This document shows, piece after piece, positions 25,676 to 34,949 of a stretch of DNA of 64,000 nt. The DNA lies in NCBI GenBank assembly GCA_964393275.1, contig CAYMTA010000015.1, forward strand, positions 1 through 64,000, written 5' to 3'. Positions within the stretch are counted from its first letter, which is position 1; every line of letters starts with the position of its first letter. The notes beneath the pieces are model-generated. The model was given only the letters and a program-made list of their open reading frames with translations. It made no database searches and had not been told where the DNA came from. Source of the DNA: SLRI01 sp964393275 (GTDB taxonomy: Bacteria > Pseudomonadota > Alphaproteobacteria > Geminicoccales > Geminicoccaceae). The position numbers and the translations under genes were made by a program.

Positions 25676-27310
25676 GCGGTGCCGGGGGAAGGTGACGGTG
25701 ACCGTGGTGCCGCCGTCGCGGCGCAGCTCGAGCGAGCCACCGAGCTGCCGGGCCAGGGCATCCATCAGGCGCAGGCCCTGACCCTGACCCCGGGTCCGTC
25801 CCTGGCCGGTCGGACCGCCGGCCTCGAGGCCGCGGCCATTGTCCGTCACGGCAAGCGTGATGGTCGGCCCCGGGGCCTGCAGGTCGACGTCGATCCTGGG
25901 GCTCGGCCGCGGGTCCCGGGCATCGGCAGGATCATCAGGAAAGGCGTGCCTGGCCGCGTTCGTGAGGGCCTCCACCACGATCAGGGCAAGGGGGATCGCC
26001 TGATCGACCGAAAGCTCGACCGGATCGGCCGTGCAGCGCACGTCGATCGGGCGCCCTGTGGGGGTGGTGGCGGAGGCCGGGGCCAGGCGCCGCAACAGCC
26101 GGGCAAGATCGATCTTGCCGTCGGTGACCGGGCCTCCGGCGATCGGGTCATCGGCGGATGGGCCTTCGCCCGTGGGGTGATCGAGCTGGCGATGCACCTC
26201 GACAATGGCATGGACGCTGCGGGCCACGTCGTCGAGGACGCTGCGCGATCCCGCGTCCTGGCCGCGGCCGTGCAGGCGGAGCAGGGCTTCGACGAGCTGC
26301 AGGTTGTTCTTCACGCGGTGATTGAGCTCCTGGTAGAGCACCGTCCGCCGGTCGCCCGCTTCCCGGCTGCGGACGATCTCGGCCGTGTCGAGCTCATGCT
26401 GCCGACGGCGTTGCCGCTCGCCGAGGATCAGGAGGGCTGCCGCCGTGACGGCGGCGAGGCTGGCGACGACCAGCAGCATGCGCCAGCCCCACGCGGCCCA
26501 GATGGCCCGGGTCGGCAGGCCGAAGCTGGCATGGAGCGGAAAGCCCTCGACCGGCAGGGTGGCGTAGAGACGGGTGATGCCGTCGCTTTGCGCCGTCGCC
26601 TCGTAGAGGGGCGGGCGGGTGCCGGCGATCACGTCCAGGATGGGCGACGGCGGCTCGATCGTGATCGGCGGCTGGGCGGGATCGCGGCGCACGAGGAGGC
26701 GGCCGTCGCGCCGGATCAGCGATGCCGCCGCACTTTCGGTCGCCAGCGTCTCGAAAAAATCGGTGAAGACCGCAAGTCGGGTGGCGGTCACCACGAACCC
26801 GGCGAACGGCTCGCCGGCACGGCGCCGGGCCAGCACCAGCGCATCCTCGCCAGGTCGCGGGAGGGTCATCCGGTCGATGAAAAGCGGTCCGGCCTCGTCG
26901 CGGAGCGCCTCGAGAGAGGGTGGTCCTGCGGCCTCGGTCCCGGGCGTGGCCGTCCGGTCGGTGACCAGATAGCTGCCGTCGGGCGCCATGATGCCGAGCC
27001 GGATGGCGTGCCCGTCGCCCAGGCGCAGCGCCGCGAGCTCCGCCCTGAGGCCGTCAGGATCGTCCCGCAGACGCTCAAGGGTGGCCAGCTTGTCGACCTG
27101 GAGAAGCAGCCGGTCGAGGCCCTCCAGCACGCGCTGGCTGTAGGTCGCTGCGAGCTCGGCATTGCGCCGCACGGTTTCCTCGGCGATGCGCCGCTCCGCC
27201 CGCCAGGCCCAGACCGCCCCGATGCCGGCGGCCAGGAGGAGGACAAGGGCGGCGAGCCGCGCAAGCCGAGCCGCCGTCGCGCCGTGCCCAGACGACAGGC
27301 TGCGCCACAT
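25658..27310 (-). CDS. Membrane sensor histidine kinase (HisKA_2/HWE-type)
   Basis: 550 residues. One transmembrane helix at residues ~17-36 (RLAALVLLLAAGIGAVWAW), a periplasmic sensor of ~240 residues resembling a dCache/CHASE-type ligand domain, and a second helix near 275-295 (MLLVVASLAAVTAAALLILG). The phosphoacceptor motif YQELNHRVKNNLQLVEALLRLH is diagnostic of HisKA_2 kinases, and the ATPase region contains EALTNAARHAF and VTDNGRGLE. This class is often part of alphaproteobacterial general-stress signalling. No response regulator is adjacent. It is downstream of the sugar transporter on the same strand. Confidence 0.92.
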   Translation of the reverse strand: MWRSLSSGHGATAARLARLAALVLLLAAGIGAVWAWRAERRIAEETVRRNAELAATYSQRVLEGLDRLLLQVDKLATLERLRDDPDGLRAELAALRLGDGHAIRLGIMAPDGSYLVTDRTATPGTEAAGPPSLEALRDEAGPLFIDRMTLPRPGEDALVLARRRAGEPFAGFVVTATRLAVFTDFFETLATESAAASLIRRDGRLLVRRDPAQPPITIEPPSPILDVIAGTRPPLYEATAQSDGITRLYATLPVEGFPLHASFGLPTRAIWAAWGWRMLLVVASLAAVTAAALLILGERQRRRQHELDTAEIVRSREAGDRRTVLYQELNHRVKNNLQLVEALLRLHGRGQDAGSRSVLDDVARSVHAIVEVHRQLDHPTGEGPSADDPIAGGPVTDGKIDLARLLRRLAPASATTPTGRPIDVRCTADPVELSVDQAIPLALIVVEALTNAARHAFPDDPADARDPRPSPRIDVDLQAPGPTITLAVTDNGRGLEAGGPTGQGRTRGQGQGLRLMDALARQLGGSLELRRDGGTTVTVTFPRHRAAPAD

Positions 27311-27446
27311 CCCGTTGGTTTCCTGCCCTGTCCGACCGGAGCACTACTTTGCTCGCGCCTCGAATCGCCAGAGACCGGCGCTGCTGTCATTAACATATGA
27401 TCGGTGCGGGAACGGTTCGGGCAGCCCGTGCCTGCGCCGGCCGGGG

Positions 27447-28448
27447 TCAGGCGCCGGCCGGCTGGGCGCTCGCGGTCTTCGCCTGATGCGCCTTGACGGC
27501 GAGGAGCCGGGCCCGGCGCCGCTGGAGCTGCTGGTCGGTGAGCACGCCGAGCAGGATGACGGTGCCCATGACCGCGAAGTTCAGCGAGGTGGGGATGCCC
27601 AGGAGATTGACGAGGTTCTGCAGCACCTGCAGCAGCACGGTGCCGAGGGCGATGCCCATGATCGAGCCCTCGCCGCCGCGCAGGGAGCAGCCGCCGAGCA
27701 CCGCGGCGGCGATGCCGTAGAGCTCGTAGAAGCTGCCATGCGCCGAGGGCTGGATGGAGTAGGTGTAGAAGGCGAGGAAGACGGCGCTGAGGCCGGCGAG
27801 GGCACCGCTGATCACATAGGCCGAGGCGATGACGAGGTTGGTCGGGATGCCGGAGTAGCGGGCCGCCTCCTCGTTCTTGCCGACCGCGAAGAGATAGCGG
27901 CCGAAGACCGAGCGGTGCAGGACGATGCCCATGACGATGGCGACGATGACGAAGGCGATGAAGGTATGCGGCACGCCGAAGCTGCGGCCCGAGGCCAGCC
28001 ATTCCAGGGTCTCGAAGCCGCCGGCATAGCCGAAGCCGATGGTAGCGTCGGCCATGTAGTAGCGGGCGGCACCACGGTAGATCAGGAGGCCGCAGAGGGT
28101 GACGACGAAGGGCTGCATGTTGAAGCGGGTCACCAGCACGCCGTGGATGACGCCGAAGGCGACCCCGAGCCCGATGGCGACCGGCAGGACCAGCTCCCAG
28201 GCCATGCCCTTGTTGGTCATGAGGTCGATGAAGACGACGCCGATGAGCGCGAACATCGAGCCGACCGAGAGGTCGATGCCGCCGGTGATGATGACGATGC
28301 CGCCGCCGATCGCGAAGATGCCGAAAAGGCCGACCAGGTTCGCCATGTTGCCGAGATTGACCGGCGACAGGAAGACCGGGTTGAGCACCGTGGTGATGGC
28401 GCCGACGACGAGGATCAGCACGAAGAGCCCGAGGTCTTTTTTCTGCAT
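27447..28448 (-). CDS. Sugar ABC transporter permease (RbsC/BPD_transp_2 type)
   Basis: A 333-residue inner-membrane permease with about ten hydrophobic segments. Family features: LVGLFGIFAIGGGIVIITGGIDLSVGSMFAL near the N-terminus, GRYLFAVGKNEEAARYSGI (the EAA-like loop) and GGCSLRGGEGSIMGIALGTVLL near the C-terminus. It is the third gene of a binding protein-ATPase-permease set and follows the ATPase by 31 bases. A pentose, hexose or polyol is the probable substrate, but it cannot be named. Confidence 0.93.
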   Translation of the reverse strand: MQKKDLGLFVLILVVGAITTVLNPVFLSPVNLGNMANLVGLFGIFAIGGGIVIITGGIDLSVGSMFALIGVVFIDLMTNKGMAWELVLPVAIGLGVAFGVIHGVLVTRFNMQPFVVTLCGLLIYRGAARYYMADATIGFGYAGGFETLEWLASGRSFGVPHTFIAFVIVAIVMGIVLHRSVFGRYLFAVGKNEEAARYSGIPTNLVIASAYVISGALAGLSAVFLAFYTYSIQPSAHGSFYELYGIAAAVLGGCSLRGGEGSIMGIALGTVLLQVLQNLVNLLGIPTSLNFAVMGTVILLGVLTDQQLQRRRARLLAVKAHQAKTASAQPAGA

Positions 28449-28479
28449 GGCGGCAATCTTTGAGGGGGGGTGCTCTACG

Positions 28480-30018
28480 TTAGGCGGCGGTGCTGGCGGG
28501 GGCGTTGACGGCGAGCTCGAGCACGTTGGTCTCCGTGAAGCGCGCCCGGTCGTCGAGGATCCCGCTGATCCGTCCCTCGTGCATGACGGCGATGCGGTCG
28601 CTGACGCCGATCACCTCCTCCATGTCGCTCGAGATCATGAGGATGGCGACGCCGGCATCGGCGAGCTGGCGCAGGATGGCGTAGATCTCGCTCTTCGCAC
28701 CCACGTCGATGCCGCGGGTCGGCTCGTCGAAGATGACGACCGAGGGACGCATCGCCAGCCACTTGGCGAGCACCACCTTCTGCTGGTTGCCACCCGAGAG
28801 GGTGATCACCTCGGTCTCGATGGAGGGTGTCCGGATATGCAGCCGCTCCTTCTGCCGCTCGGTGGTGGCGCACTCCCGGCCGCCGCTGATCAGCCAGGCC
28901 CGGCTGTGGTCGTGGAGATCGGCCAGGGTGACGTTGCAGCGCACCGGGAACTCGACGATCACGCCCGAGCGCTTGCGATCCTCCGGCACGAGGTAGATGC
29001 CCCGGGCGATCGCCTGGTGCGGCGTGCTCACGGTGACGGGCTTGCCATCGAGCCGGATGGATCCGGCCAGGGGCGGGTCGATGCCGAAAAGGGCCCGGGC
29101 GAGCTCGGTGCGGCCCGAGCCGATCAGCCCGGCGAGGCCGAGAATCTCGCCCCGGCGGATCTCGAGATCGATCTCGCGGTCTGGAAAGAGGATGGTGCGC
29201 AGGCCCCTGACCTCGAGGCCGGGGGCGGGGGCGGCGGCAGGCGGGGTGTAGATCGCCTTGAGATCGCGTCCGATCATCAGCCGGATCATGGCCGGATGCG
29301 CGATCTCGTCATGGGCGAGGGCGCCGGCGACGACGCCGTCGCGCAGGCAGACGACGCGGTCGGCGCAGGCCTTCACCTCGTTCAGCCGGTGGGTGATGTA
29401 GATGACGGCGACGCCGTGCGCCTTGAGCTCGGCGATGACGCCGAGCAGCCGCTCGGTTTCCGACACCGTCAGGCTCGAGGTCGGCTCGTCCATGATGATC
29501 AGCCGTGATTCGAGCGACAGCGCCTTCGCGATCTCGACCATCTGCCGCTGCGCGATCGAGAGGCCGGCGACCGGCGTGCGGGCGCCGAAATCCACCTTGA
29601 GGCGTTCCAGCAGGGGGGCGACCGCATCGTACAGCCGCCGCCGGTCGATCAGCCCGAGCGGCCCGCCCCAGCGTGGCTCGCGGCCGATGAAGATATTGGC
29701 GGCGACGTCGAGGTTCTCGAAGAGGTTCAGCTCCTGGTGCACGAACGCGATGCCCGCCGCCAGCGACTGAGGGACGGTCAGGGCCCGGTGCACGGTCCCG
29801 TCGATCTCGATATGCCCGCCATCGGGTGCGACGACGCCGCCCAGCACCTTCATCAGGGTCGACTTGCCAGCACCGTTCTCGCCGATCAGCCCGACCACCT
29901 CGCCCGCCCTGACCTCGAGATCGACATCGGCGAGCGCAGTCACCCCGGGATAGGTCTTGCCGATCCGGACGAGGCGGAGGAAGGGGGCAGCCGGAGGGCC
30001 GCCCCGCTGCTCGATCAC
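28480..30018 (-). CDS. Sugar ABC transporter ATPase, two nucleotide-binding domains
   Basis: 512 residues from GTG 30018, which overlaps the binding-protein stop (GTGA); the much longer upstream frame lies inside the previous gene and is a shadow. Domain 1: LIGENGAGKSTLMKVLGG, LSIAQRQMVEIAKALS, LIIMDEPTSSL. Domain 2: a degenerate Walker A, LAGLIGSGRTELARALFG, then LSGGNQQKVVLAKWLA and VVIFDEPTRGIDVG. This double layout is characteristic of RbsA/MglA/XylG ATPases. Confidence 0.94.
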   Translation of the reverse strand: MIEQRGGPPAAPFLRLVRIGKTYPGVTALADVDLEVRAGEVVGLIGENGAGKSTLMKVLGGVVAPDGGHIEIDGTVHRALTVPQSLAAGIAFVHQELNLFENLDVAANIFIGREPRWGGPLGLIDRRRLYDAVAPLLERLKVDFGARTPVAGLSIAQRQMVEIAKALSLESRLIIMDEPTSSLTVSETERLLGVIAELKAHGVAVIYITHRLNEVKACADRVVCLRDGVVAGALAHDEIAHPAMIRLMIGRDLKAIYTPPAAAPAPGLEVRGLRTILFPDREIDLEIRRGEILGLAGLIGSGRTELARALFGIDPPLAGSIRLDGKPVTVSTPHQAIARGIYLVPEDRKRSGVIVEFPVRCNVTLADLHDHSRAWLISGGRECATTERQKERLHIRTPSIETEVITLSGGNQQKVVLAKWLAMRPSVVIFDEPTRGIDVGAKSEIYAILRQLADAGVAILMISSDMEEVIGVSDRIAVMHEGRISGILDDRARFTETNVLELAVNAPASTAA

Positions 30019-30971
30019 TTGCCGAGGAGCTTCTGCATCTCCTGCCGGAACTCGTCGACGTTCGATTTGTCGATCACCCGGGTCGGGATGATGAGCAGCT
30101 TGTTCTCGGGGATGAACGAGGTATCGCCTTCGATCACCCTGGCCATCAGCATCATCGACTGGTAGCCGAACTCGAACGGCTGCTGGACGACCGTCGCCTC
30201 GACGATGCCGTCGCCGATGCCCCGGAGCGTCACCGGGTCCTCGTCGAAGCCGATCACCTTGACCTGGCCCTCCTTGCCGGCGGCGCGCACCGCCTCGACG
30301 ATCTGCGGCGTGTTGTAGGACCACAGCCCGACGAGGCCGTCGATGTCGGGGTAGGTGGTCAGCGTGTCCTCAACATTGCGCTTGGCGCGGGCGAAGTCGA
30401 CCTCGTCGGTGCGGATGTCGACGATCTCGATATTGCCGCCATCGAGGACCTTCTTGATGCCCTCGACCCGCTCCTGGGCGTTGGCGGCACCCATGGTGCC
30501 GACGAAGAGCATGATCTTGCCGCCGTCCGGCAGCGCCTTCTTGATCAGCTCGCCCGCCTGCTCGCCGGCGGCGACGTTGTCGGTGCCGACGTAGAGCATG
30601 CGGTTGGTGTCGGGCGCGTCGCTGTCGGAGGTGAAGAGCACGGCCTGCGCCGCCGCGCGGTTGAGGAGGTCACGGCTGTTCGCCGGGTCGATCACGCTCA
30701 CCGTGATGCCGGCGACGCCCCGGGTCAGGAGATCGTCGATGATGCGCCGCTGCTCGGCGGCGGTGGCCTCCGAGACGATGTGCATCTCGGTGGTGTAGCC
30801 CTCGAGCTCCGTGCCGGCCTTCTCGACGCCGGCTCGGCCGATGGTCCAGAAATCGGCGGCGGCGTTGGTGACGAAGGCGAGGACCGGCTTGTCCTGGGCG
30901 GCTGCCGGGCCGACGGCGAACGTGCCGGCGAGCAGGGCGGTCGCGAGCGTCAAGGCATGACGTCGTAGCAT
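30015..30971 (-). CDS. Periplasmic sugar-binding protein (RbsB/PBP1 family)
   Basis: 318 residues. Signal peptide LTLATALLAGTFAVGPAAAQ, then VLAFVTNAAADFWTIGRAGVEKAG, ISVIDPAN-like TVSVIDPANSRDLLNRA, LYVGTDNVAAGEQAGELI, and VKVIGFDEDPVTLRGI, all standard for the family that binds ribose, galactose, xylose or autoinducer-2. It heads the transporter operon; the promoter lies in the 333-base gap upstream. Substrate unknown. Confidence 0.93.
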   Translation of the reverse strand: MLRRHALTLATALLAGTFAVGPAAAQDKPVLAFVTNAAADFWTIGRAGVEKAGTELEGYTTEMHIVSEATAAEQRRIIDDLLTRGVAGITVSVIDPANSRDLLNRAAAQAVLFTSDSDAPDTNRMLYVGTDNVAAGEQAGELIKKALPDGGKIMLFVGTMGAANAQERVEGIKKVLDGGNIEIVDIRTDEVDFARAKRNVEDTLTTYPDIDGLVGLWSYNTPQIVEAVRAAGKEGQVKVIGFDEDPVTLRGIGDGIVEATVVQQPFEFGYQSMMLMARVIEGDTSFIPENKLLIIPTRVIDKSNVDEFRQEMQKLLGK

Positions 30972-31304
30972 CGTGGTTTCTCCCTGAGTTTATGACCGTT
31001 CGGTCGCCCCGCCGGAGCGACGCGGCGGATGGTGCGTCGGCTAGCCCTCAACGGTCAATGGGTTATTGTTTCCATTTAACCGACAGGCTCGGCACGACGC
31101 ATGCGTTCGATTCGGTATCTAAAGGATGGCTGTTTTTGAGTGAGCGGCGAGGTGCCCCCTGGTCATCCAAGAGTCCTCTGTGACGCCGCCTAAGGAAGTT
31201 GGTTAACTAATGGAGATACAGATTTACGCGCGAGATACAGAAATTCCTGCATAATTGATCATAGCCATATATATTATTACAACCTCTAATCAAGGATACG
31301 TGCG
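30972..31304. other. Intergenic region at a composition boundary
   Basis: Divergent promoter region for the sugar-binding protein (minus) and the small AT-rich gene (plus). The GC-rich part near 30980-31060 gives way at about 31190 to strongly AT-rich sequence (for example 31250-31290 is nearly all A/T). No gene or hairpin terminator is visible. Confidence 0.6.
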
Positions 31305-31586
31305 ATGAATAAGGTGAAATTTTTGCTTTTTATTATAGTTTCAATGACATATTCTGCAGGATTGTGTGCTTCAGAATATTATAGAGTTAATGTCAAAAGA
31401 GAATCAAGCAATCTATACAGTGTTAAAGGACAAAATATCTATATTAAGACGAAATATTGTCACGAATATGCATATGACGATGATGCGATATTGCAAATCG
31501 ACAGCAAGAGTGGAAGTACGATCGGACAACTGATATTTGTCAAGAGCAACGGCTCGAAATGCGATGTCGAGGCGGTCATCGGCTGA
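31305..31586 (+). CDS. Small AT-rich secreted protein, probably acquired
   Basis: 93 residues. Signal peptide KFLLFIIVSMTYSAGLCAS, then a small mature domain with YYRVNVKRESSNLY, IYIKTKYCHEYAYDDDAILQ and LIFVKSNGSKCDVEAVIG; two cysteines could form a disulfide. Small periplasmic proteins with this pattern occur in gammaproteobacteria, from memory. Codons are AT-ending, unlike the rest of the window, except for the last ~25 codons. It is an island of foreign-looking DNA. Function unknown. Confidence 0.75.
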   Translation: MNKVKFLLFIIVSMTYSAGLCASEYYRVNVKRESSNLYSVKGQNIYIKTKYCHEYAYDDDAILQIDSKSGSTIGQLIFVKSNGSKCDVEAVIG

Positions 31587-31661
31587 CGCAGCTTTGCTCG
31601 GTCAATAATTCTTGGCCATGTCTGAGCTGAGACAGGTGTACGGCATTGGTCCATGCGCCGC

Positions 31662-31967
31662 TCAGCTCTCCAGCGCCGCGGCCAGGTGCCTCGCGGCTGC
31701 CAGCAGCGGGCCGCGATGAGCCTCGTCGACGGGGTGGCCGGCGGCGATGGCCCTCGCCAGCTCGTTGAGCACGTCGGCGAAGAGGTGGTAGTGGAGGTGG
31801 ATGTCGGCCTGCCGGCGCTCGGTGCCGGGGCGGATCAGGCGGATCGTCACGCCCTCGCGGTCGGCCGCCGCCTCGAAGGCGGAATGGCGGGTGAACGAGC
31901 CGAGATAGGACTTGTCCGGGAAGTCGATGCCGACCTCGGCGCGGTCGACGATCGGTCGCTTGGTCAT
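31662..31967 (-). CDS. Small hypothetical protein
   Basis: 101 residues from ATG 31967. A longer frame continues upstream through the next genes but is a shadow. The sequence reads MTKRPIVDRAEVGIDFPDKSY, followed by a middle with ADIHLHYHLFADVLNELARA and an Ala-rich helical end. The spaced histidines HLHYH could bind metal. No family recognised. It is divergent from the aspartate dehydrogenase gene 72 bases away. Confidence 0.6.
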   Translation of the reverse strand: MTKRPIVDRAEVGIDFPDKSYLGSFTRHSAFEAAADREGVTIRLIRPGTERRQADIHLHYHLFADVLNELARAIAAGHPVDEAHRGPLLAAARHLAAALES

Positions 31968-32039
31968 GGCTCTGGCTCCTGCCCCTTGCTCTGGTCCTGC
32001 AGCGCCGGGTAGCAAGGCGACGCAGCGGGAGGAAGCGCG

Positions 32040-32846
32040 ATGAGCGAGCTCGGGGTGGCGATCGGCGGATTTGGGGCCATTGGCCGCGAGGTGGCGAAGG
32101 CCCTGGTCGCCGGCCTGCCGGGGCTGCGGCTCGCCGCGGTGAGCGGGCGCGACCGGGCGAAGGCGGAGGCGGGTCTCGCCGAGCTCGGCGCCGACGTGCC
32201 GGTGCTGCCGCTCGAGAAGCTGGCCGAGAACGCCGAGATCGTCCTGGAATGCCTGCCGGCGGCGGTCTTTCGTCAGGTGGCGGAGCCGGCGGTCGAGCGG
32301 GGGCGGATCTTCATGCCGCTCTCGGTCGGCCAGCTTTTGGTGCATGACGACCTGATCGAGCGAGCCAGGGTCACGGGTGCGCGCATCCTGCCGCCGACCG
32401 GGGCCCTGCTCGGCCTCGATGCGGTCCGCGCCGCCGCCGAGGGCGAGATTTCGAGTGTTACCATGGTGACGAGAAAGCCGCCGGCCGGGCTCGCGGGCGC
32501 GCCGCATCTGCTGAAGAGCGGCATCTCGCTCGAAGGGCTCGAGGCGCCGATGCTGGTCTTCGAGGGCTCGGCGCGGGAGGGGGCCAGGGGCTTTCCGGCC
32601 AATGTCAACGTCGCGGCGGCCTTGAGCCTCGCCGGGATAGGTCCGGATCGCACGACGCTGCAGATCTGGGCCGACCCCGGGGTGACGCGCAACGTGCACA
32701 TGATCACCGTCGAGGCCGACAGTGCCCGCTTCGAGATGCGGATCGAGAACGTGCCTTCGGCCAACCCGAAGACCGGGCGGATCACAGCACTCAGCACCAT
32801 CGCAGCCCTGCGCGGGCTGACGGCGACCCTCAAGGTCGGCTCCTGA
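32040..32846 (+). CDS. L-aspartate dehydrogenase (NadX-like)
   Basis: 268 residues. N-terminal Rossmann motif VAIGGFGAIGREVAKAL, then the family core with LPPTGALLGLDAVRAAAEG, FPANVNVAAALSLAGIGPDRT and NPKTGRITALSTIAALRGLTA, typical of the DUF108 aspartate dehydrogenase family. It would oxidise L-aspartate with NAD(P)+ to iminoaspartate/oxaloacetate, and in some bacteria feeds NAD synthesis. No nadA or nadC is adjacent, so the local role may be amino-acid catabolism with the aminotransferase 102 bases downstream. Confidence 0.88.
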   Translation: MSELGVAIGGFGAIGREVAKALVAGLPGLRLAAVSGRDRAKAEAGLAELGADVPVLPLEKLAENAEIVLECLPAAVFRQVAEPAVERGRIFMPLSVGQLLVHDDLIERARVTGARILPPTGALLGLDAVRAAAEGEISSVTMVTRKPPAGLAGAPHLLKSGISLEGLEAPMLVFEGSAREGARGFPANVNVAAALSLAGIGPDRTTLQIWADPGVTRNVHMITVEADSARFEMRIENVPSANPKTGRITALSTIAALRGLTATLKVGS

Positions 32847-32948
32847 GCCGAAAGCTTGGCTTCGGCACCAGCGGGTGGCATGCTGCTCGATTGACTTGCC
32901 CCGCCCGGCGGCGGGATAACTCCGGAAGATTGCAATGGGAGTGCCATC

Positions 32949-34298
32949 ATGCTGACCGAGGAGCTGGCGCGGACCGTCGCCGCGCCGAACAATCTCGAAG
33001 CCTTCTGGATGCCGTTCACGCCGAATCGGCATTTCAAGCTCGAGCCGCGCCTGATCGCCGGTGCGAAGGACATGCACTACACGTCGATCGACGGGCGCAA
33101 GATCCTGGATGCGACGGCGGGGCTTTGGTGCTGCAATGCCGGCCACGGCCGGCCCAGGATCGTCGAGGCGGTGCAGCAGCAGGTCGCCGATCTCGACTTC
33201 GCGCCCAATTTCCAGTTCTCCCATCCCAAGGCGTTCGAGCTCGCCTCGCGCCTCGCCACGCTCTTTCCGGGTGACCTGGACTACGCCTTCTTCACCAATT
33301 CGGGCTCCGAATCGGTCGACACCGCGCTGAAGATCGCGCTCGCCTATCAGCGGGCGCGGGGCGAAGGCACGCGCACAAGGCTGATCGGCCGCGAGCGCGG
33401 CTATCACGGTGTCGGCTTCGGTGGCATCTCGGTCGGCGGCATGGTCAAGAACCGCATGTGGTTCGGCTCGCTCTTGACCGGCGTCGACCATCTGCCGCAC
33501 ACGCTGGACCTGAAGCGGAACGCCTTCTCCAAGGGCCAGCCCGAGCATGGCGCCGAGCTCGCCGACGAGCTGGAGCGGCTGATCGCCCTCCACGATGCCT
33601 CGACCATCGCTGCAGTCATCGTCGAGCCGGTGGCGGGCTCGATCGGCGTCTACCCGCCGCCACGCGGCTATCTGGAGCGGCTGCGCGCGATCACCGAGAA
33701 GCACGGCATCCTCCTGATCTTCGACGAGGTGATCACGGGCTTCGGCCGGCTCGGCAAGGGCTCGGCCGCCGAGTATTTCGGCATCCAGCCGGATCTCGTG
33801 ACGACCGCCAAGGGCCTCACCTCGGGCGTCATCCCGATGGGGGCGGTGATGGCGAGGAAGAAGATCTACGACACCATCGTCGGCGGCAGCGCCGACGAGC
33901 GGACGATCGAGCTCTTCCACGGCTACACCTACTCGGCGCATCCCATGGCCTGCGCCGCCGCCCTCGCCACGCTCGAGACCTATCGGGAGGAGAACCTCTT
34001 CGAGCGTGCCGCCGAGCTCGCGCCGCACTGGGAGGAGGGGCTGCACAGCCTGAAGGGCCTGCCCAACGTCCTCGACATCCGCAATATCGGCCTGATGGGG
34101 GCGGTCGAGCTGAGCGCCAGGCCCGGCAAGGTTGGGGAGCGGGCCTATGACGCGATGTGCAAGGGCTTCTTCGACCACGACATCATGATCCGCATCACCG
34201 CCGACACCCTCGCCATGTCACCGCCCTTGATCGTGACCAAGGGCCAGATCGACGAGATCGTCGAGCGGGTGGGCAAGGTGATCCGCGCGGTGGCGTAG
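32949..34298 (+). CDS. Class III omega-amino acid:pyruvate aminotransferase
   Basis: 449 residues. Fold-type I PLP enzyme: NSGSESVDTALKIA, YHGVGFGGISVGG, IIVEPVAGS-like VIVEPVAGSIGVYPPP, LLIFDEVITGFGRLG (Asp that binds the pyridine nitrogen), TTAKGLTSGVIPMGAV with the catalytic Lys, and HGYTYSAHPMACAAALA. The N-terminal MPFTPNRHFK is typical of the beta-alanine/omega-amino acid:pyruvate group. It probably converts beta-alanine or another omega-amino acid plus pyruvate to a semialdehyde and alanine. Confidence 0.9.
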   Translation: MLTEELARTVAAPNNLEAFWMPFTPNRHFKLEPRLIAGAKDMHYTSIDGRKILDATAGLWCCNAGHGRPRIVEAVQQQVADLDFAPNFQFSHPKAFELASRLATLFPGDLDYAFFTNSGSESVDTALKIALAYQRARGEGTRTRLIGRERGYHGVGFGGISVGGMVKNRMWFGSLLTGVDHLPHTLDLKRNAFSKGQPEHGAELADELERLIALHDASTIAAVIVEPVAGSIGVYPPPRGYLERLRAITEKHGILLIFDEVITGFGRLGKGSAAEYFGIQPDLVTTAKGLTSGVIPMGAVMARKKIYDTIVGGSADERTIELFHGYTYSAHPMACAAALATLETYREENLFERAAELAPHWEEGLHSLKGLPNVLDIRNIGLMGAVELSARPGKVGERAYDAMCKGFFDHDIMIRITADTLAMSPPLIVTKGQIDEIVERVGKVIRAVA

Positions 34299-34433
34299 GG
34301 AGGGCGAAGCGGGCGACTCGGTCGACGGCGCGTTCTGCGGAGGTGAAACAGGGGGCCGGATTCGTACGGGTTCGGCAATGAGTGTTAGCCCCATAGTACT
34401 TGGTGGTGTGGGGCGGACGGGGGGGAATTGGCA

Positions 34434-34781
34434 TTGAGTGATCGCTCAGTGAACGATGAGCGTTTGCTTCAGATGCATGGTACTCCTGCGGCGTTGGGAC
34501 CGCAGATCGCGGATTTGCGCGAGCAGATCAAGTCAGCCAGCGACGAGACTGTCTATGTCATCCTGGAAGTCAATACTGGACAATTGGAGAAACAAGCGAT
34601 CGCTCGGGTCGAGCTCGAACGCCGTCGCCGCGAGAGAGAAGATAAAACCCTTGAGAAGCAGCATGAAATTGCGAATAAGCATCTAAAAATAGTCAAGATG
34701 ACAACAATTGTAGCGAGCATTGCGGCTGCTGCGACTGTCTTAATTTCTATCATGACTATAATCGACTATTATAGTTTTTGA
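34434..34781 (+). CDS. Small coiled-coil protein with one membrane helix
   Basis: 115 residues from TTG 34434 (a TTG two codons upstream is also possible; GGGGG lies just before). The first half is soluble; residues ~45-75 (LEKQAIARVELERRRREREDK) are charged heptad-like helix; the end is a membrane helix (MTTIVASIAAAATVLISIMTI) with a short tail. Base usage becomes AT-rich towards the 3' end. No family recognised. Possibly an acquired tail-anchored protein. Confidence 0.65.
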   Translation: MSDRSVNDERLLQMHGTPAALGPQIADLREQIKSASDETVYVILEVNTGQLEKQAIARVELERRRREREDKTLEKQHEIANKHLKIVKMTTIVASIAAAATVLISIMTIIDYYSF

Positions 34782-34949
34782 GTGGTGACTTCGCTGTAGA
34801 GTGCGCGGTGAGTAGAGCTTTCTAGAGTGCTGTACTACGAATTATCGCTTCTGCGCCCAGCGGTTTTCTGCCTCCTGACGCTATCCATGGCTGACAGGCC
34901 GAGGCATGCTGCTATATCGGATGAAGTGGTTGCCAGGGGAGGAAGGGTG

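Noticed and set aside
31968..34178. Upstream extension of the small protein at 31662-31967
   Set aside because: It is antisense to aspartate dehydrogenase and the aminotransferase; only the last 101 codons are free of overlap.
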